Shown here piece after piece: positions 8,497 through 17,796 of a stretch of 64,000 bases of DNA. A program made the position numbers and the translations under genes. The notes under the pieces were generated by a model that made no database searches, was not told where the DNA came from, and saw only the letters and a program-made list of their open reading frames with translations. This DNA is from Flavobacterium limnosediminis JC2902 (lineage in GTDB: Bacteria; Bacteroidota; Bacteroidia; Flavobacteriales; Flavobacteriaceae). Every line of letters starts with the position of its first letter. Position 1 is the first letter of the stretch. The stretch spans positions 186,001-250,000 of the forward strand of contig NZ_AVGG01000007.1 of the NCBI RefSeq assembly GCF_000498535.1, in the 5' to 3' direction.

Positions 8497-9489
8497 ATGA
8501 AAACAATATTAAACCGATTAATCCAACACGAAACACTTACCAAAGAAGAAGCCAAATCGGTGTTGAAAAACATTTCCCACGGACAGTACAATCCCAGTCA
8601 GATTGCCAGTTTTCTGACCGTATTTATGATGCGAAATATTACCATTGAAGAATTGGCTGGCTTTCGTGAAGCTTTGCTGGAACTTTGTATTCCCATTAAC
8701 CTGAAAGACTACGAAACCATCGATTTATGCGGAACCGGCGGCGACGGAAAAGACACGTTTAACATATCGACATTGGCTTCATTTGTCACGGCCGGAGCGG
8801 GAATACACGTTGCCAAGCACGGAAATTATGGTGTTTCCTCCATTTCCGGATCGAGTAATGTGATGGAAACTCTGGGCGTCAAATTCAGTAACAACAATGA
8901 CTTTCTTAAAAAATGTGTGGAAGAAGCGGGAATCTGTATTTTACACGCACCGCTCTTCCATCCGGCAATGAAAAACGTAGCACCAATCCGAAAAGAACTG
9001 GCGGTAAAAACCTTCTTTAATATGTTGGGACCGATGGTAAATCCGAGTTTTCCGAAACATCAGCTGGTGGGTGTTTTCAGTTTGGAATTGGCACGAATGT
9101 ATGCTTATCTGTATCAGAATACCGAAACGATTTTCACCATTTTACACGGCCTGGACGGTTATGATGAAATTTCGCTGACGGGAAATACCAAACTGATTTC
9201 CAAAAACTTCGAACAGATTATAAAACCGGAAGATTTCAACGTATCGAAACTCAATGAAACCGAAATTCAGGGCGGAATTACTGTCAAAAAATCAGCCGAA
9301 ATCTTCCTAAACATCTTATCTGGAAAAGGAACTGATGCCCAAAACAACGTCGTTTGCGCCAATGCAGGAATGGCAATTGCAACGGTGAGAAATTGTTCCA
9401 TAACTGACGGATTTCAACTTGCCAAAGAAAGCTTATTAAGCGAAAAAGCACTTGAAAAATTAAAAAAACTACAACAATTAAGTCAATAA
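8497..9489 (+). CDS. trpD: Anthranilate phosphoribosyltransferase
   Basis: Transfers phosphoribose from PRPP to anthranilate. The diagnostic glycine loop DLCGTGGDGKDTFNIST and the KHGNYGVSS anthranilate-site region are present, with the later block KNVAPIRKELAVKTFFN. I placed the start at 8497 (MKTILNRLIQHE, 330 aa) because the open frame further upstream (to 8407) only translates the CCCTTTT repeat. About 200 bp separate it from trpG, the largest gap in this operon. Confidence 0.96.
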   Translation: MKTILNRLIQHETLTKEEAKSVLKNISHGQYNPSQIASFLTVFMMRNITIEELAGFREALLELCIPINLKDYETIDLCGTGGDGKDTFNISTLASFVTAGAGIHVAKHGNYGVSSISGSSNVMETLGVKFSNNNDFLKKCVEEAGICILHAPLFHPAMKNVAPIRKELAVKTFFNMLGPMVNPSFPKHQLVGVFSLELARMYAYLYQNTETIFTILHGLDGYDEISLTGNTKLISKNFEQIIKPEDFNVSKLNETEIQGGITVKKSAEIFLNILSGKGTDAQNNVVCANAGMAIATVRNCSITDGFQLAKESLLSEKALEKLKKLQQLSQ

Positions 9490-9504
9490 TCAACATAAAA
9501 TAAT

Positions 9505-9592
9505 AATGCACTCAGATTAAGCTGACTTTGCAGATAAACTATCATACTAAATAAAGAATTCTGCGAAAATCCGCGAAATCTGCGTGAAAAAA
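9505..9592. repeat. Intergenic repeat between trpD and trpC
   Basis: The spacer carries CTGCGAAAATCCGCGAAATC and TCTGCGTGAAA-type units, a wording of short near-repeats seen in flavobacterial spacers. No ORF or terminator is visible. Confidence 0.5.
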
Positions 9593-9602
9593 CAATAAAA
9601 AA

Positions 9603-10394
9603 ATGACCATCTTAGATAAAATAATTTCAGATAAAAAACGAGAAGTCGAACTCAAAAAGCAGCTGATTCCAATAACACAACTTGAAAACTCGGTACTTTT
9701 CGGAATGAGAACCTATTCCCTGAGTAAAAATTTAAGAAACAGCATCACGGGAATCATCGCCGAACACAAGCGTCGCTCCCCTTCAAAATCAGTAATCAGC
9801 AATGATTTTTCTGTGGAAGAAATTGCTATATGCTATCAAAATGCAGGCGTTTCCGGAATCTCGGTTCTAACCGACGGAAAGTATTTTGGCGGATCATTAG
9901 ACGATTTATTGTTAGCAAAAGCGTCTGTAAATGTGCCGCTATTGCGAAAAGAATTCATTATCGACGAATACCAGATTCTCGAAGCCAAAGCCCACGGTGC
10001 CGATGTTATTCTGCTGATTACGGATGTTTTAACCCGTAAAGAAATTCAACAACTTTCTGAATTCGCCCATTCACTTGGGTTGGAAGTCTTGCTGGAAGTT
10101 CACAACCAAGAAGAGTTAGAAAAAGCAATTATGCCGAGTCTAGACATGATTGGCGTTAACAACCGTAACCTTAAAACCTTTGAGGTAAGTTTGGATTTCA
10201 GCAAGGAATTAGCACAGTATATCCCCGATGAATTTGTAAAAGTCTCCGAAAGCGGTATTAGTTCGGTCGATGCTATAAAAGATTTACAATCATTTGGCTA
10301 TCAAGGGTTTTTAATCGGAGAAAGCTTTATGAAAACCGAAAATCCGGGAAAATCTGCTAAAGAATTTATTAATGCTTTAAGCCGTAAGCTATGA
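9603..10394 (+). CDS. trpC: Indole-3-glycerol phosphate synthase
   Basis: Closes the indole ring from CdRP. TIM-barrel protein of 263 aa with the family blocks [13 protein letters not shown] (catalytic Lys), [37 protein letters not shown] and KVSESGISS. It is a separate protein, not fused to TrpF as in enterobacteria. Its stop overlaps the start of the next frame (10391) by four bases, implying coupling. Confidence 0.96.
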   Translation: MTILDKIISDKKREVELKKQLIPITQLENSVLFGMRTYSLSKNLRNSITGIIAEHKRRSPSKSVISNDFSVEEIAICYQNAGVSGISVLTDGKYFGGSLDDLLLAKASVNVPLLRKEFIIDEYQILEAKAHGADVILLITDVLTRKEIQQLSEFAHSLGLEVLLEVHNQEELEKAIMPSLDMIGVNNRNLKTFEVSLDFSKELAQYIPDEFVKVSESGISSVDAIKDLQSFGYQGFLIGESFMKTENPGKSAKEFINALSRKL

Positions 10395-12208
10395 AACTTA
10401 AAATATGCGGCATGAAATATCCGGAAAATATACAAGAAACAGCAAAATTACTTCCTGATTATCTGGGTTTTATCTTTTACGAAAAATCACCACGCTTTTT
10501 TAACGGAGAATTACCCGAGATACCAAAATCAGTACAGAAAGTCGGAGTTTTTGTCGGTGCCTCCTTGTATGAAATTCGGAATAAAATCAGGAAATACGAT
10601 TTAGAATTGGTTCAATTACATGGCAATGAAACACCCGAATTTTGTGCTTTACTGAAACATCACAATGTAGAAATCATCAAAGTTTTTTTGGTAGACGAAA
10701 ATTTTGATTTTGAAGTAATTCGGCCTTACGAAACCGTCTGTGACTACTTTCTTTTTGACACGAAAGGCCAAAATCCGGGCGGAAACGGAACGGCTTTCAA
10801 TTGGGAAATCCTGAAAAACTATCCTTCACAAAAGCCATTTTTTCTCAGCGGAGGCATTGGTTTAGAAGAAATTAAAATGATAAAACAACTGAATTTGCCC
10901 ATTTATGCTATAGACGTAAACAGCAAATTCGAAACAGCACCCGGATTAAAAAACATAAAACTACTCAAAACAACAATAGCAGCAATAGTACAGATGAGTC
11001 TCAGACCCGTCTTAAAAAAAAATAAAACCATGAAATACAACATAACAGAAAACGGCTTCTACGGCAACTTTGGCGGCGCTTTCATCCCTGAAATGCTCTA
11101 CCCGAACGTGGAAGAATTACGTCAAAACTATCTCAATTATACCAATGAACCGGGATTTCAGGCGGAATTCCAACAACTATTGAAAGACTATGTAGGACGA
11201 CCAACACCATTGTATTTTGCAGAGCATCTATCAGCTAAATACAACACTAAAATCTACTTAAAAAGAGAAGATTTGTGTCACACCGGCGCACACAAAATCA
11301 ACAATACGATCGGACAAATTTTGATGGCCAAACGATTGGGTAAAACCCGCATCATTGCCGAAACCGGTGCGGGTCAGCATGGTGTGGCCACAGCAACCGT
11401 TTGCGCTTTGATGGGATTGGAATGCATCGTGTATATGGGCGAAATCGATATCAAAAGACAAGCTCCCAATGTAGCAAGAATGAAAATGCTCGGTGCCGAA
11501 GTACGCTCAGCGACTTCCGGTTCCAAAACCCTTAAAGACGCTACCAATGAAGCGATTAGAGATTGGATAAACAACCCGATTGATACTTACTATATTATTG
11601 GTTCAGTAGTCGGACCTCACCCTTATCCGGACATGGTGGCAAGGTTTCAGAGTGTGATTTCAGCCGAAATAAAGCAGCAGTTAATGGAAAAGGAAGCCCG
11701 TGAAAACCCCGATTACGTGATTGCCTGCGTAGGCGGAGGAAGCAATGCAGCGGGCGCTTTTTATCATTTTTTAAATGAAAAAGTAAAACTGATTGCCGTG
11801 GAAGCAGCCGGAAAAGGCATTGATTCCGGAGAAAGTGCCGCGACTTCCGTTTTGGGGAAAATCGGGATAATCCACGGCAGTAAGACCCTTTTAATGCAGT
11901 CGGAAGACGGACAAATTACAGAACCTTATTCCATTTCCGCAGGTTTGGATTACCCGGGTATCGGACCGCTTCACGCCCATCTTTTCGAATCCAAAAGAGC
12001 TGAATTTATGGCCGTTACAGACGACGAAGCAATGCAAGCCGGTCTGAATCTGTGCAAGACGGAAGGTATTATTCCGGCCATTGAAAGTTCGCACGCTTTA
12101 GCCGTTTTAGATCAGAAAAAATTCGATAAAAACGACGTCGTTGTTATTAATTTATCCGGTCGAGGCGACAAAGATCTGAACACTTATATTGATTATTTCG
12201 GACTTTAA
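10391..12208 (+). CDS. trpF/trpB: Fused TrpF-TrpB: phosphoribosylanthranilate isomerase + tryptophan synthase beta
   Basis: One uninterrupted 605-codon frame. Residues 1 to about 200 are TrpF, a TIM barrel with [37 protein letters not shown] and LSGGIGLEE. Residues from 214 (ATG at 11030) are a full 392 aa TrpB. The joint [14 protein letters not shown] is encoded by A-rich DNA that looks like an ordinary intergenic spacer, and a TAG lies in another frame close by (CAATAG near 10975). So this is either a young natural fusion or a one-base indel, in the genome or in the read, that removed the trpF stop. Translation could still restart at 11030. Confidence 0.85.
   Translation: MKLKICGMKYPENIQETAKLLPDYLGFIFYEKSPRFFNGELPEIPKSVQKVGVFVGASLYEIRNKIRKYDLELVQLHGNETPEFCALLKHHNVEIIKVFLVDENFDFEVIRPYETVCDYFLFDTKGQNPGGNGTAFNWEILKNYPSQKPFFLSGGIGLEEIKMIKQLNLPIYAIDVNSKFETAPGLKNIKLLKTTIAAIVQMSLRPVLKKNKTMKYNITENGFYGNFGGAFIPEMLYPNVEELRQNYLNYTNEPGFQAEFQQLLKDYVGRPTPLYFAEHLSAKYNTKIYLKREDLCHTGAHKINNTIGQILMAKRLGKTRIIAETGAGQHGVATATVCALMGLECIVYMGEIDIKRQAPNVARMKMLGAEVRSATSGSKTLKDATNEAIRDWINNPIDTYYIIGSVVGPHPYPDMVARFQSVISAEIKQQLMEKEARENPDYVIACVGGGSNAAGAFYHFLNEKVKLIAVEAAGKGIDSGESAATSVLGKIGIIHGSKTLLMQSEDGQITEPYSISAGLDYPGIGPLHAHLFESKRAEFMAVTDDEAMQAGLNLCKTEGIIPAIESSHALAVLDQKKFDKNDVVVINLSGRGDKDLNTYIDYFGL
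11030..12208 (+). CDS. trpB: Tryptophan synthase beta chain (internal start of the fused frame)
   Basis: Condenses indole with serine. Starting at the ATG of [18 protein letters not shown], the product is 392 aa, the normal TrpB length. The PLP lysine is in [21 protein letters not shown], the glycine-rich [10 protein letters not shown] phosphate loop and [12 protein letters not shown] are family blocks. Its partner trpA follows after 150 bp of repeat-like spacer. Whether TrpB is also made separately from the upstream TrpF part is not decided by sequence alone. Confidence 0.9.
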   Translation: MKYNITENGFYGNFGGAFIPEMLYPNVEELRQNYLNYTNEPGFQAEFQQLLKDYVGRPTPLYFAEHLSAKYNTKIYLKREDLCHTGAHKINNTIGQILMAKRLGKTRIIAETGAGQHGVATATVCALMGLECIVYMGEIDIKRQAPNVARMKMLGAEVRSATSGSKTLKDATNEAIRDWINNPIDTYYIIGSVVGPHPYPDMVARFQSVISAEIKQQLMEKEARENPDYVIACVGGGSNAAGAFYHFLNEKVKLIAVEAAGKGIDSGESAATSVLGKIGIIHGSKTLLMQSEDGQITEPYSISAGLDYPGIGPLHAHLFESKRAEFMAVTDDEAMQAGLNLCKTEGIIPAIESSHALAVLDQKKFDKNDVVVINLSGRGDKDLNTYIDYFGL

Positions 12209-12211
12209 TTG

Positions 12212-12300
12212 GGCGTTCCCACAAGGGTCGGGCTATCCGCTATATCTTTTTTGTGTCTGAAAAAGCCACAAAAAAGGATGTCACTCCTATCCCTAACGCA
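12212..12300. repeat. Dispersed intergenic repeat with hairpin (trpB-trpA gap)
   Basis: Reads GGCGTTCCCACAAGGGTCGG, then CTATCCGCTATATC, a TTTTTTGTG / CACAAAAAA hairpin, then GGATGTCACTCC and TATCCCTAACGC. This wording (hairpin with variable core, flanked by GTTCCC/CTATCC-type arms) resembles a flavobacterial dispersed repeat; a related copy is at 22612-22705. Confidence 0.6.
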
Positions 12301-12360
12301 GACAAAAACCAGTAAAAACGACCCTTTTTTTAAACACAATTCAAACGAAAAAAACATAAA

Positions 12361-13122
12361 ATGAACAGAATAAACAGCAAATTACAGGAGGAAAAAAAGC
12401 TGCTTTCCATCTATTTCACGGCAGGTTTTCCCAACCTAAACGACACGGTTTCCGTCATTCAAGAGCTCGAAAAAAGCGGTGTGGACATGATAGAAATCGG
12501 CTTACCTTTCAGTGATCCGTTAGCAGACGGACCCACAATTCAGGAAAGTTCCACGCAAGCTTTGGCCAACGGAATGACCACAAAACTGCTTTTTGAACAG
12601 CTCAAAAACATCCGAAAAACAGTCAAAATTCCGCTCTTAATTATGGGTTATTTTAATCCTATTTTACAATTTGGCGTGGAGAAATTTTGTAAGAAATGTA
12701 TCGAAAGCGGCATCGACGGATTAATCATTCCGGACCTACCTTTGTCCGTTTTCGAACAGGAATTCAAGTCGGTTTTTGACCGCCATAATCTCAAAAATAT
12801 CTTCCTGATCACACCCCAAACTTCGGAAGAACGTATACGAAAAATTGACGATTTGTCCTATAGTTTTATCTACATGGTGAGCAGTTCGAGTACAACGGGG
12901 AGTCAGAATTCGTTCGGAACAACCCAACAAAATTATTTCGAAAACATAGCCAAAATGAACCTTAAAAACCCTCAGATTGTCGGTTTCGGAATCTCAAATA
13001 AGGAAACTTTTTCGGAAGCAACAAAGCATCAGAAAGGAGCGATTATCGGCAGTTCTTTTGTGAATTTTCTAAAAAACAACAAAATAGAAGAAGTTGAGAA
13101 TTATGTAAAACAATTAGTTTAA
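12361..13122 (+). CDS. trpA: Tryptophan synthase alpha chain
   Basis: Cleaves indole-3-glycerol phosphate and channels indole to TrpB. TIM barrel of 253 aa. Catalytic Glu is in MIEIGLPFSDPLADGPTIQ, with the Asp in the DGLIIPDLP block; the phosphate site is GFGISNKET and IIGSSFV. Last gene of the trp operon; a terminator follows. Confidence 0.96.
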   Translation: MNRINSKLQEEKKLLSIYFTAGFPNLNDTVSVIQELEKSGVDMIEIGLPFSDPLADGPTIQESSTQALANGMTTKLLFEQLKNIRKTVKIPLLIMGYFNPILQFGVEKFCKKCIESGIDGLIIPDLPLSVFEQEFKSVFDRHNLKNIFLITPQTSEERIRKIDDLSYSFIYMVSSSSTTGSQNSFGTTQQNYFENIAKMNLKNPQIVGFGISNKETFSEATKHQKGAIIGSSFVNFLKNNKIEEVENYVKQLV

Positions 13123-13352
13123 TACAAAACACGTAATAACCTGGTAATTAAAAAATTAAATATATGGTATAGATTTTTTCTATTACTAAAAAACAAGGGA
13201 TTAAGTAAGGATATTTTGAAAATTCAGACGAATTATACCATCATTCATCTGCGGAATAAAACTAAGGAATTTCTTTTCTAAAAAACCCACTTTTCTGAAT
13301 TTATTTTTCCGAAATCCCTCCCTATTCTTTTTCGGCAGGTGAATAAAAATTT

Positions 13353-13404
13353 CAAAAAAAAGAGCAATCTGAAAAAATTTTTAATTCGGATTGCCTCTTT
13401 TTTT
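13353..13404 (+). terminator. Terminator of the trp operon
   Basis: Stem AAAAAGAG-CAATC / GATTG-C-CTCTTTTT with an AT-rich loop and a final run of T, about 230 bp after trpA. Confidence 0.75.
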
Positions 13405-14055
13405 AAACATCAGTCTGCACAAAATCACAAATCTGAATCACACGAAATAAAGGTCCACAGAGTTACTTCCACCGACTGAAATTGATAAAACAAAATCTGA
13501 ACAGCTGTCACCAAATGCACAAATTCCCACCAATCGATTTATGTCAATTCGTGGTAAAAAAACAATCTTTAAAAAAGCTAAAACAAGACACAAAAATTGT
13601 AGGAATTCCAACCGAACCAAGATAACCAAATCCATGAGGAAAATGTTTTTATCACCATCTTAAATTCTGGTCGGTCTAAACACCAAAACGGTCAAAAAAG
13701 AAATACAATGTTTCAATTGTAAACCGATTTCAAAACCTAAAAAAATCTTAACCGTCTTTTACGGAACAGCGAAATCATCATCTCAAAAAAACAAGTCTGT
13801 AAAAAACAATCTGAATTACTTCATAAGACAGAAATGAATTGGCTCGTCTTTCAGACTAAATTTTCTTTTACAGCATCATTAGAAATAGTTGATTCAAGGA
13901 ATTGGAGTTAATTTCTTTCATTAAAATCTGTTGGTCGTCTTTTTTTCCATTTAATCGATTTCCAAAAAAAATGACTATTATTTAACCTAAATTTAAAATA
14001 CATTTGACTGACATACAAATAGTTACATAATATTAACCAAAAAAACATCTTCACC
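13405..14055. other. Gene-free AT-rich stretch
   Basis: About 650 bp without a convincing gene. A 65-codon minus-strand frame (13438-13635) has no family features. Short AATCTGAA words recur but form no clear array. I see nothing functional here apart from a possible promoter for the gene at 14056. Confidence 0.6.
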
Positions 14056-14406
14056 ATGGGCATCTTTACAAACGGAGACAGAAGAATTCTGAAGGAATTT
14101 TTAATGAAAAGTGAACATAATTGTCACGACATCGAGAAGGAAATTGATGAGTTTTTAATAGACTTACAATCGGAATATGAAGAAAACAGTTATGTGATGA
14201 GTGAATTTTCTGAGTTTGTAAACGAACTTCGAGACAAACTACATCCATCTGATGCGAATAAACTGATGGAATTCTCCTCACGATTAGCAAGAGTAAAGCG
14301 TTGTGCCCGTAAAGGCGTTGAAGCATTGCGTGAAATTTCACGAGACCAGCGCAAAATGACACGCGAAACATTCCGCGATTATGAAGAATATCTGCATTTG
14401 GGGTAA
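14056..14406 (+). CDS. Small helical hypothetical protein
   Basis: A 116 aa soluble protein rich in Glu, Lys and Arg, predicted all-helical by eye, with no signal peptide or membrane segment. The C-terminal part (RVKRCARKGVEALREISRDQ) is basic and could bind nucleic acid, but no family is recognised. It ends exactly where the convergent yaaA ends (stop codons adjacent at 14406/14407). Confidence 0.75.
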   Translation: MGIFTNGDRRILKEFLMKSEHNCHDIEKEIDEFLIDLQSEYEENSYVMSEFSEFVNELRDKLHPSDANKLMEFSSRLARVKRCARKGVEALREISRDQRKMTRETFRDYEEYLHLG

Positions 14407-15165
14407 TTAGCGCGTAAAAACCAGTGTATTTCCTTTACTTAGGTTTTCGTCAAATTTATAGCCCTCATAATTGAAACCTTTCAGATCCTGAAGGGTTTCT
14501 GCATTTGTATCAATAATGTAACGCACCATCATCCCTCTGGCTTTTTTTGCGAAGAAACTTATCATTTTAAGTTTCCCGTCTTTGTAGTCTTTAAATTCGG
14601 GGGTGATCACAGGAACTTTCAGCGCTTTTACATCAACAGCCGAGAAATATTCATTACTGGCAAGATTCAGGAACAAATCACCTTTATTAAGCTCCTTATT
14701 CAGTTCTTTGGTGATTTTCGTCTTCCAGAATTCATACAGGTTTTTGTTTTTACCTATCGGCAGCGACGTACCCATTTCCAGGCGATACGGCTGCATTAAA
14801 TCCAATGGTTTCAAAAGGCCGTACAATCCGGAAAGAATTCGGAGTTTGTCCTGCAAAACGTCTAATTTTTCGATTGGCAAGCTATAAACATCCAAACCAT
14901 GATAAACATCCCCGTTAAACGCATAAACCGCAGGGCGCGCATTTTCCGGTGTAAAAGGGGTTGCCCATTCCTGATTGCGCTGCCAGTTCAGATCGGCTAA
15001 CTTATCCGAAATATCCATTAATTCCATCAACTGTTTTGGTTTCTTCTTCTTCAGCACCTTGTGAACCGAATTGGCTTCTTTCAAAAAGCAGGATTCCGTA
15101 AATTGAGACGTAGGCAATTCTTTTTCAAAATCCAATGACTTAGCAGGAGAAATAACGATTTTCAT
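14407..15165 (-). CDS. yaaA: Peroxide stress protein YaaA (DUF328/UPF0246)
   Basis: Family member reported to limit intracellular iron and oxidative DNA damage. Starts MKIVISPAKSLDFEKELPT, the invariant opening of the family, and carries FNGDVYHGLD, LRILSGLYGLLKPLD and YRLEMGT. Taking the ATG at 15165 gives the usual 252 aa; the longer frame to 15216 adds a non-conserved tail. Confidence 0.95.
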   Translation of the reverse strand: MKIVISPAKSLDFEKELPTSQFTESCFLKEANSVHKVLKKKKPKQLMELMDISDKLADLNWQRNQEWATPFTPENARPAVYAFNGDVYHGLDVYSLPIEKLDVLQDKLRILSGLYGLLKPLDLMQPYRLEMGTSLPIGKNKNLYEFWKTKITKELNKELNKGDLFLNLASNEYFSAVDVKALKVPVITPEFKDYKDGKLKMISFFAKKARGMMVRYIIDTNAETLQDLKGFNYEGYKFDENLSKGNTLVFTR

Positions 15166-15441
15166 TGTGTGTTTTTTAATGGTTTTCAAAAGTACAAATT
15201 CCGATTGTAAAACCATATCCGACAGTATTGATTCTGCAGATTTCGGAATTAATAAAAATTATCCCTGAAGGAGCCGATTTTACAGAGCATTGAAAAAGAA
15301 ATACTTACATTCCTCTACTCATCAATATTATTCCCGATTCTATTTTTTTATTGGAAACATTAGCCTTAAATTTATGTAAGATTTGTAAACCAAAATAAAA
15401 TTGACAATACATTGATAAATAAATTTTAATAATATAAAGAC

Positions 15442-16209
15442 ATGACAGCAATTCAAATCATCGGAATCATCGTTTTGATTCTGCTCTCGGGGTTTCGCAT
15501 TGCACAGGAGTACCAGCGTGGAGTAGTTTTCAGACTCGGTCGGTTTCTGGCAGTAAAAGGTCCCGGACTGTACTGGATAATTCCATTAATAGACTGGCAA
15601 CAGAAAGTAGACATCCGAACCAAAACCGTGGATCTCGAACAGCAGGAAACCATCACCAAAGACAGTGTCACCATAAAAGTAAACGCCGTGCTTTGGTTTA
15701 AAATCACTAATCCGGAAGATGCCATCATAAAAGTAGCCGATTTTAACAAGGCGGTGTATCAGTTCTCAGTAACGGCACTACGAAACATTATCGGTCAACA
15801 TAGCCTTGACGAAGTTTTAAGGGAAAGGGAAAAAATAAACGGAACTTTGCAGAAAATTGTAGACGCTGCCACCGAACCCTGGGGAATTAAAATTGAAATG
15901 GTGGAAATGAAAGACGTTGAAATCCCGGAAGGAATGCAGCGAGCCATGGCGCGTGAAGCGGAAGCCATCAGGGAAAAAAGAGCAAGAATCGTAAAAGCAG
16001 AAGCAGAATTGGAAGCATCCATCAAATTAACCCAAGGTGCCTTGAAAATGGAAGAAAGTCCGATAGCGCTTGAATTACGAAGAATGCAAATGCTTTCTGA
16101 AATCGGTATCGACAACAACACCACCACCATTGTGTTAGTTCCATCCGATTTTACAAGTGCCGCCAAAAGCTTCACAGAACTTGTTTCGAGAAAGAAAACG
16201 ACAGACTAG
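15442..16209 (+). CDS. Slipin / stomatin-like SPFH protein
   Basis: Membrane scaffold protein of the SPFH family. Residues 1-18 form a hydrophobic hairpin-type membrane segment (IIGIIVLILLSGF), followed by EYQRGVVFRLGRF, the slipin opening, and the band-7 domain with GLYWIIPLID, VDLEQQETITKDSV and the R-rich REREKINGTLQ. A charged helix (AREAEAIREKRARIVKAEAE) precedes a short tail. Length of 255 aa is typical. No NfeD partner gene is adjacent. Confidence 0.93.
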   Translation: MTAIQIIGIIVLILLSGFRIAQEYQRGVVFRLGRFLAVKGPGLYWIIPLIDWQQKVDIRTKTVDLEQQETITKDSVTIKVNAVLWFKITNPEDAIIKVADFNKAVYQFSVTALRNIIGQHSLDEVLREREKINGTLQKIVDAATEPWGIKIEMVEMKDVEIPEGMQRAMAREAEAIREKRARIVKAEAELEASIKLTQGALKMEESPIALELRRMQMLSEIGIDNNTTTIVLVPSDFTSAAKSFTELVSRKKTTD

Positions 16210-16252
16210 CTAAAAATACTTCATTAAGCCTTAATTCATTTAACATGACCGA

Positions 16253-17719
16253 ATGAAAGCAAACAGCAACAAATTTTCAGAAGAAAACAAAGAATTAAAA
16301 CAAGAAAACGAAGCACTTCAGCAACAGCTACTTGATGCCAGGCGAACTATTGACCAAATAAAAAAAACAGGCATAGGAGCTTCTGAGGTTCCTGACAAGC
16401 ATACCGCTACTGAGGATGAAAAGACATCGGATAAAATATTTCATGTTTTAATTGAGAACATGCATGAAGGAGCTGTGACTATTAATAAAGAAGGCATCAT
16501 TCTATACTGCAATTCCTGTTTTGCCGATATGCTTGACCAGCCTTTACAAAAAGTGATCGGCGGAAAATTTGAGAATTTTATTGCTGAAATTTCAAAAGAA
16601 AATCTAAAAACCTTATTTAGCAAAGGATGGGAAGGCTATATAAGAGATGAAATTCACCTTATCGGAAACAAACGTATTGTTATGCCAGTACTCTTATCTG
16701 CCAACACCTTCGAGCTGGATAATACCGTGCTCCTCAGCATTATTCTCACCGATGTTACCCACCGAAATAAATATGAAGCAGAATTAAAATACCAAACGCA
16801 ACAACTGGAACAAAAAAACACGGAACTTGAAATGGCTAATCAGGAACTTGCCCTTCAAAACGAAGAGAAAGAAAAACGAGCAGCAGAGTTAATCATTGCC
16901 AATAAAGAAATTATTTTCCAAAGCGAAGAAAAAATTAAGCGTGCAGCAGAATTGAAATCTGCCACCAGCGACGTAAAAGAACTGGAAGAACTTGTTGCCC
17001 ATAAAGAAACAATACTTGCCATTCTCTCGCACGATTTAAGAAGTCCGTTAGCCGGAATTATCGGTATGTCCGAATATCTGAAATCCAATTTTCAGGAAAT
17101 GGAGCAAAGCGAAATTAAAGAAATGCTTGCCTTACTTGAAGAAGCTTCGAAAGATGAATTAAACATGTTGGACTATTTGGTTGAATGGGCAAGGATAAAA
17201 TATGCTTCGGAAGCTTTTTCCCCGAAAAAAATTACCCTTGTTCCTTATGTGAATAAAGTTTTTGATCTTTTAAGTGACAGTACAAATTCAAAATCAATTC
17301 ACCTAAAAAACGAAATTGATGAGAATATTACTGTTTTTGCCGATGTAAAAATGCTGCATTCCATACTTCAGAACTTGATTTCAAACGCTATAAAACATTC
17401 GTTGCCTGATGGAGAAATAACTGTTTCTGCCCAAAGAAAGGAAAAAGACATTGTTGTAGAAGTCAAAGATAATGGAATCGGAATGTCAAAAATGATTCAG
17501 AAAAAGCTTTTTACCCCTCAAATGGACTCACTCTCCAGAGAAAGAGATGAGAACAAAGGAGCCGGAATAGGGCTATTATTAGTAAAAGGATTTCTGGAAA
17601 AAAACGGTGGTAAAATCTGGGTGGAGAGCAGCGAAGGTAATGGCTCGTCTTTTTACTTTACATTACCAAGTGAAGAAACTTCAGACAAGACCGAGATTTC
17701 AACTGATCAAAATGAGTAA
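16253..17719 (+). CDS. Cytoplasmic PAS-domain sensor histidine kinase
   Basis: 488 aa, no membrane segment. Order: coiled coil (1-40), PAS domain (about 60-180: ENMHEGAVTINKEGIILYCN), a long coiled coil with three repeats of AAELxxAxKEIxxQxEEK type (about 185-245), HisKA with phospho-acceptor H260 in ILSHDLRSPLAG, and HATPase with N-box NLISNAIKHS, DNGIGMS and GAGIGLLLVKGF. No response regulator lies next to it, so its partner is encoded elsewhere. The coiled-coil repeats may act as a signalling rod (inference). Confidence 0.93.
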   Translation: MKANSNKFSEENKELKQENEALQQQLLDARRTIDQIKKTGIGASEVPDKHTATEDEKTSDKIFHVLIENMHEGAVTINKEGIILYCNSCFADMLDQPLQKVIGGKFENFIAEISKENLKTLFSKGWEGYIRDEIHLIGNKRIVMPVLLSANTFELDNTVLLSIILTDVTHRNKYEAELKYQTQQLEQKNTELEMANQELALQNEEKEKRAAELIIANKEIIFQSEEKIKRAAELKSATSDVKELEELVAHKETILAILSHDLRSPLAGIIGMSEYLKSNFQEMEQSEIKEMLALLEEASKDELNMLDYLVEWARIKYASEAFSPKKITLVPYVNKVFDLLSDSTNSKSIHLKNEIDENITVFADVKMLHSILQNLISNAIKHSLPDGEITVSAQRKEKDIVVEVKDNGIGMSKMIQKKLFTPQMDSLSRERDENKGAGIGLLLVKGFLEKNGGKIWVESSEGNGSSFYFTLPSEETSDKTEISTDQNE

Positions 17720-17735
17720 GTCATATTTTGGAATT

Positions 17736-17767
17736 AAGAAACCCTGAGCTCTCACCCAGGGTTTCTT
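17736..17767. terminator. Bidirectional terminator between the histidine kinase and glmM
   Basis: Perfect 11 bp stem AAGAAACCCTG / CAGGGTTTCTT between two convergent genes, with A/T tracts on both sides. Confidence 0.8.
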
Positions 17768-17796
17768 ATTATATGTAAATATGAAATAAGTTCAGA

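Noticed and set aside
13438..13635. 65-codon minus-strand ORF after trpA
   Set aside because: Low-complexity hydrophobic reading of AT-rich DNA, with no promoter or family match.
15795..16175. 126-codon minus-strand ORF inside the slipin gene
   Set aside because: Antisense to a conserved SPFH domain; no independent signals.
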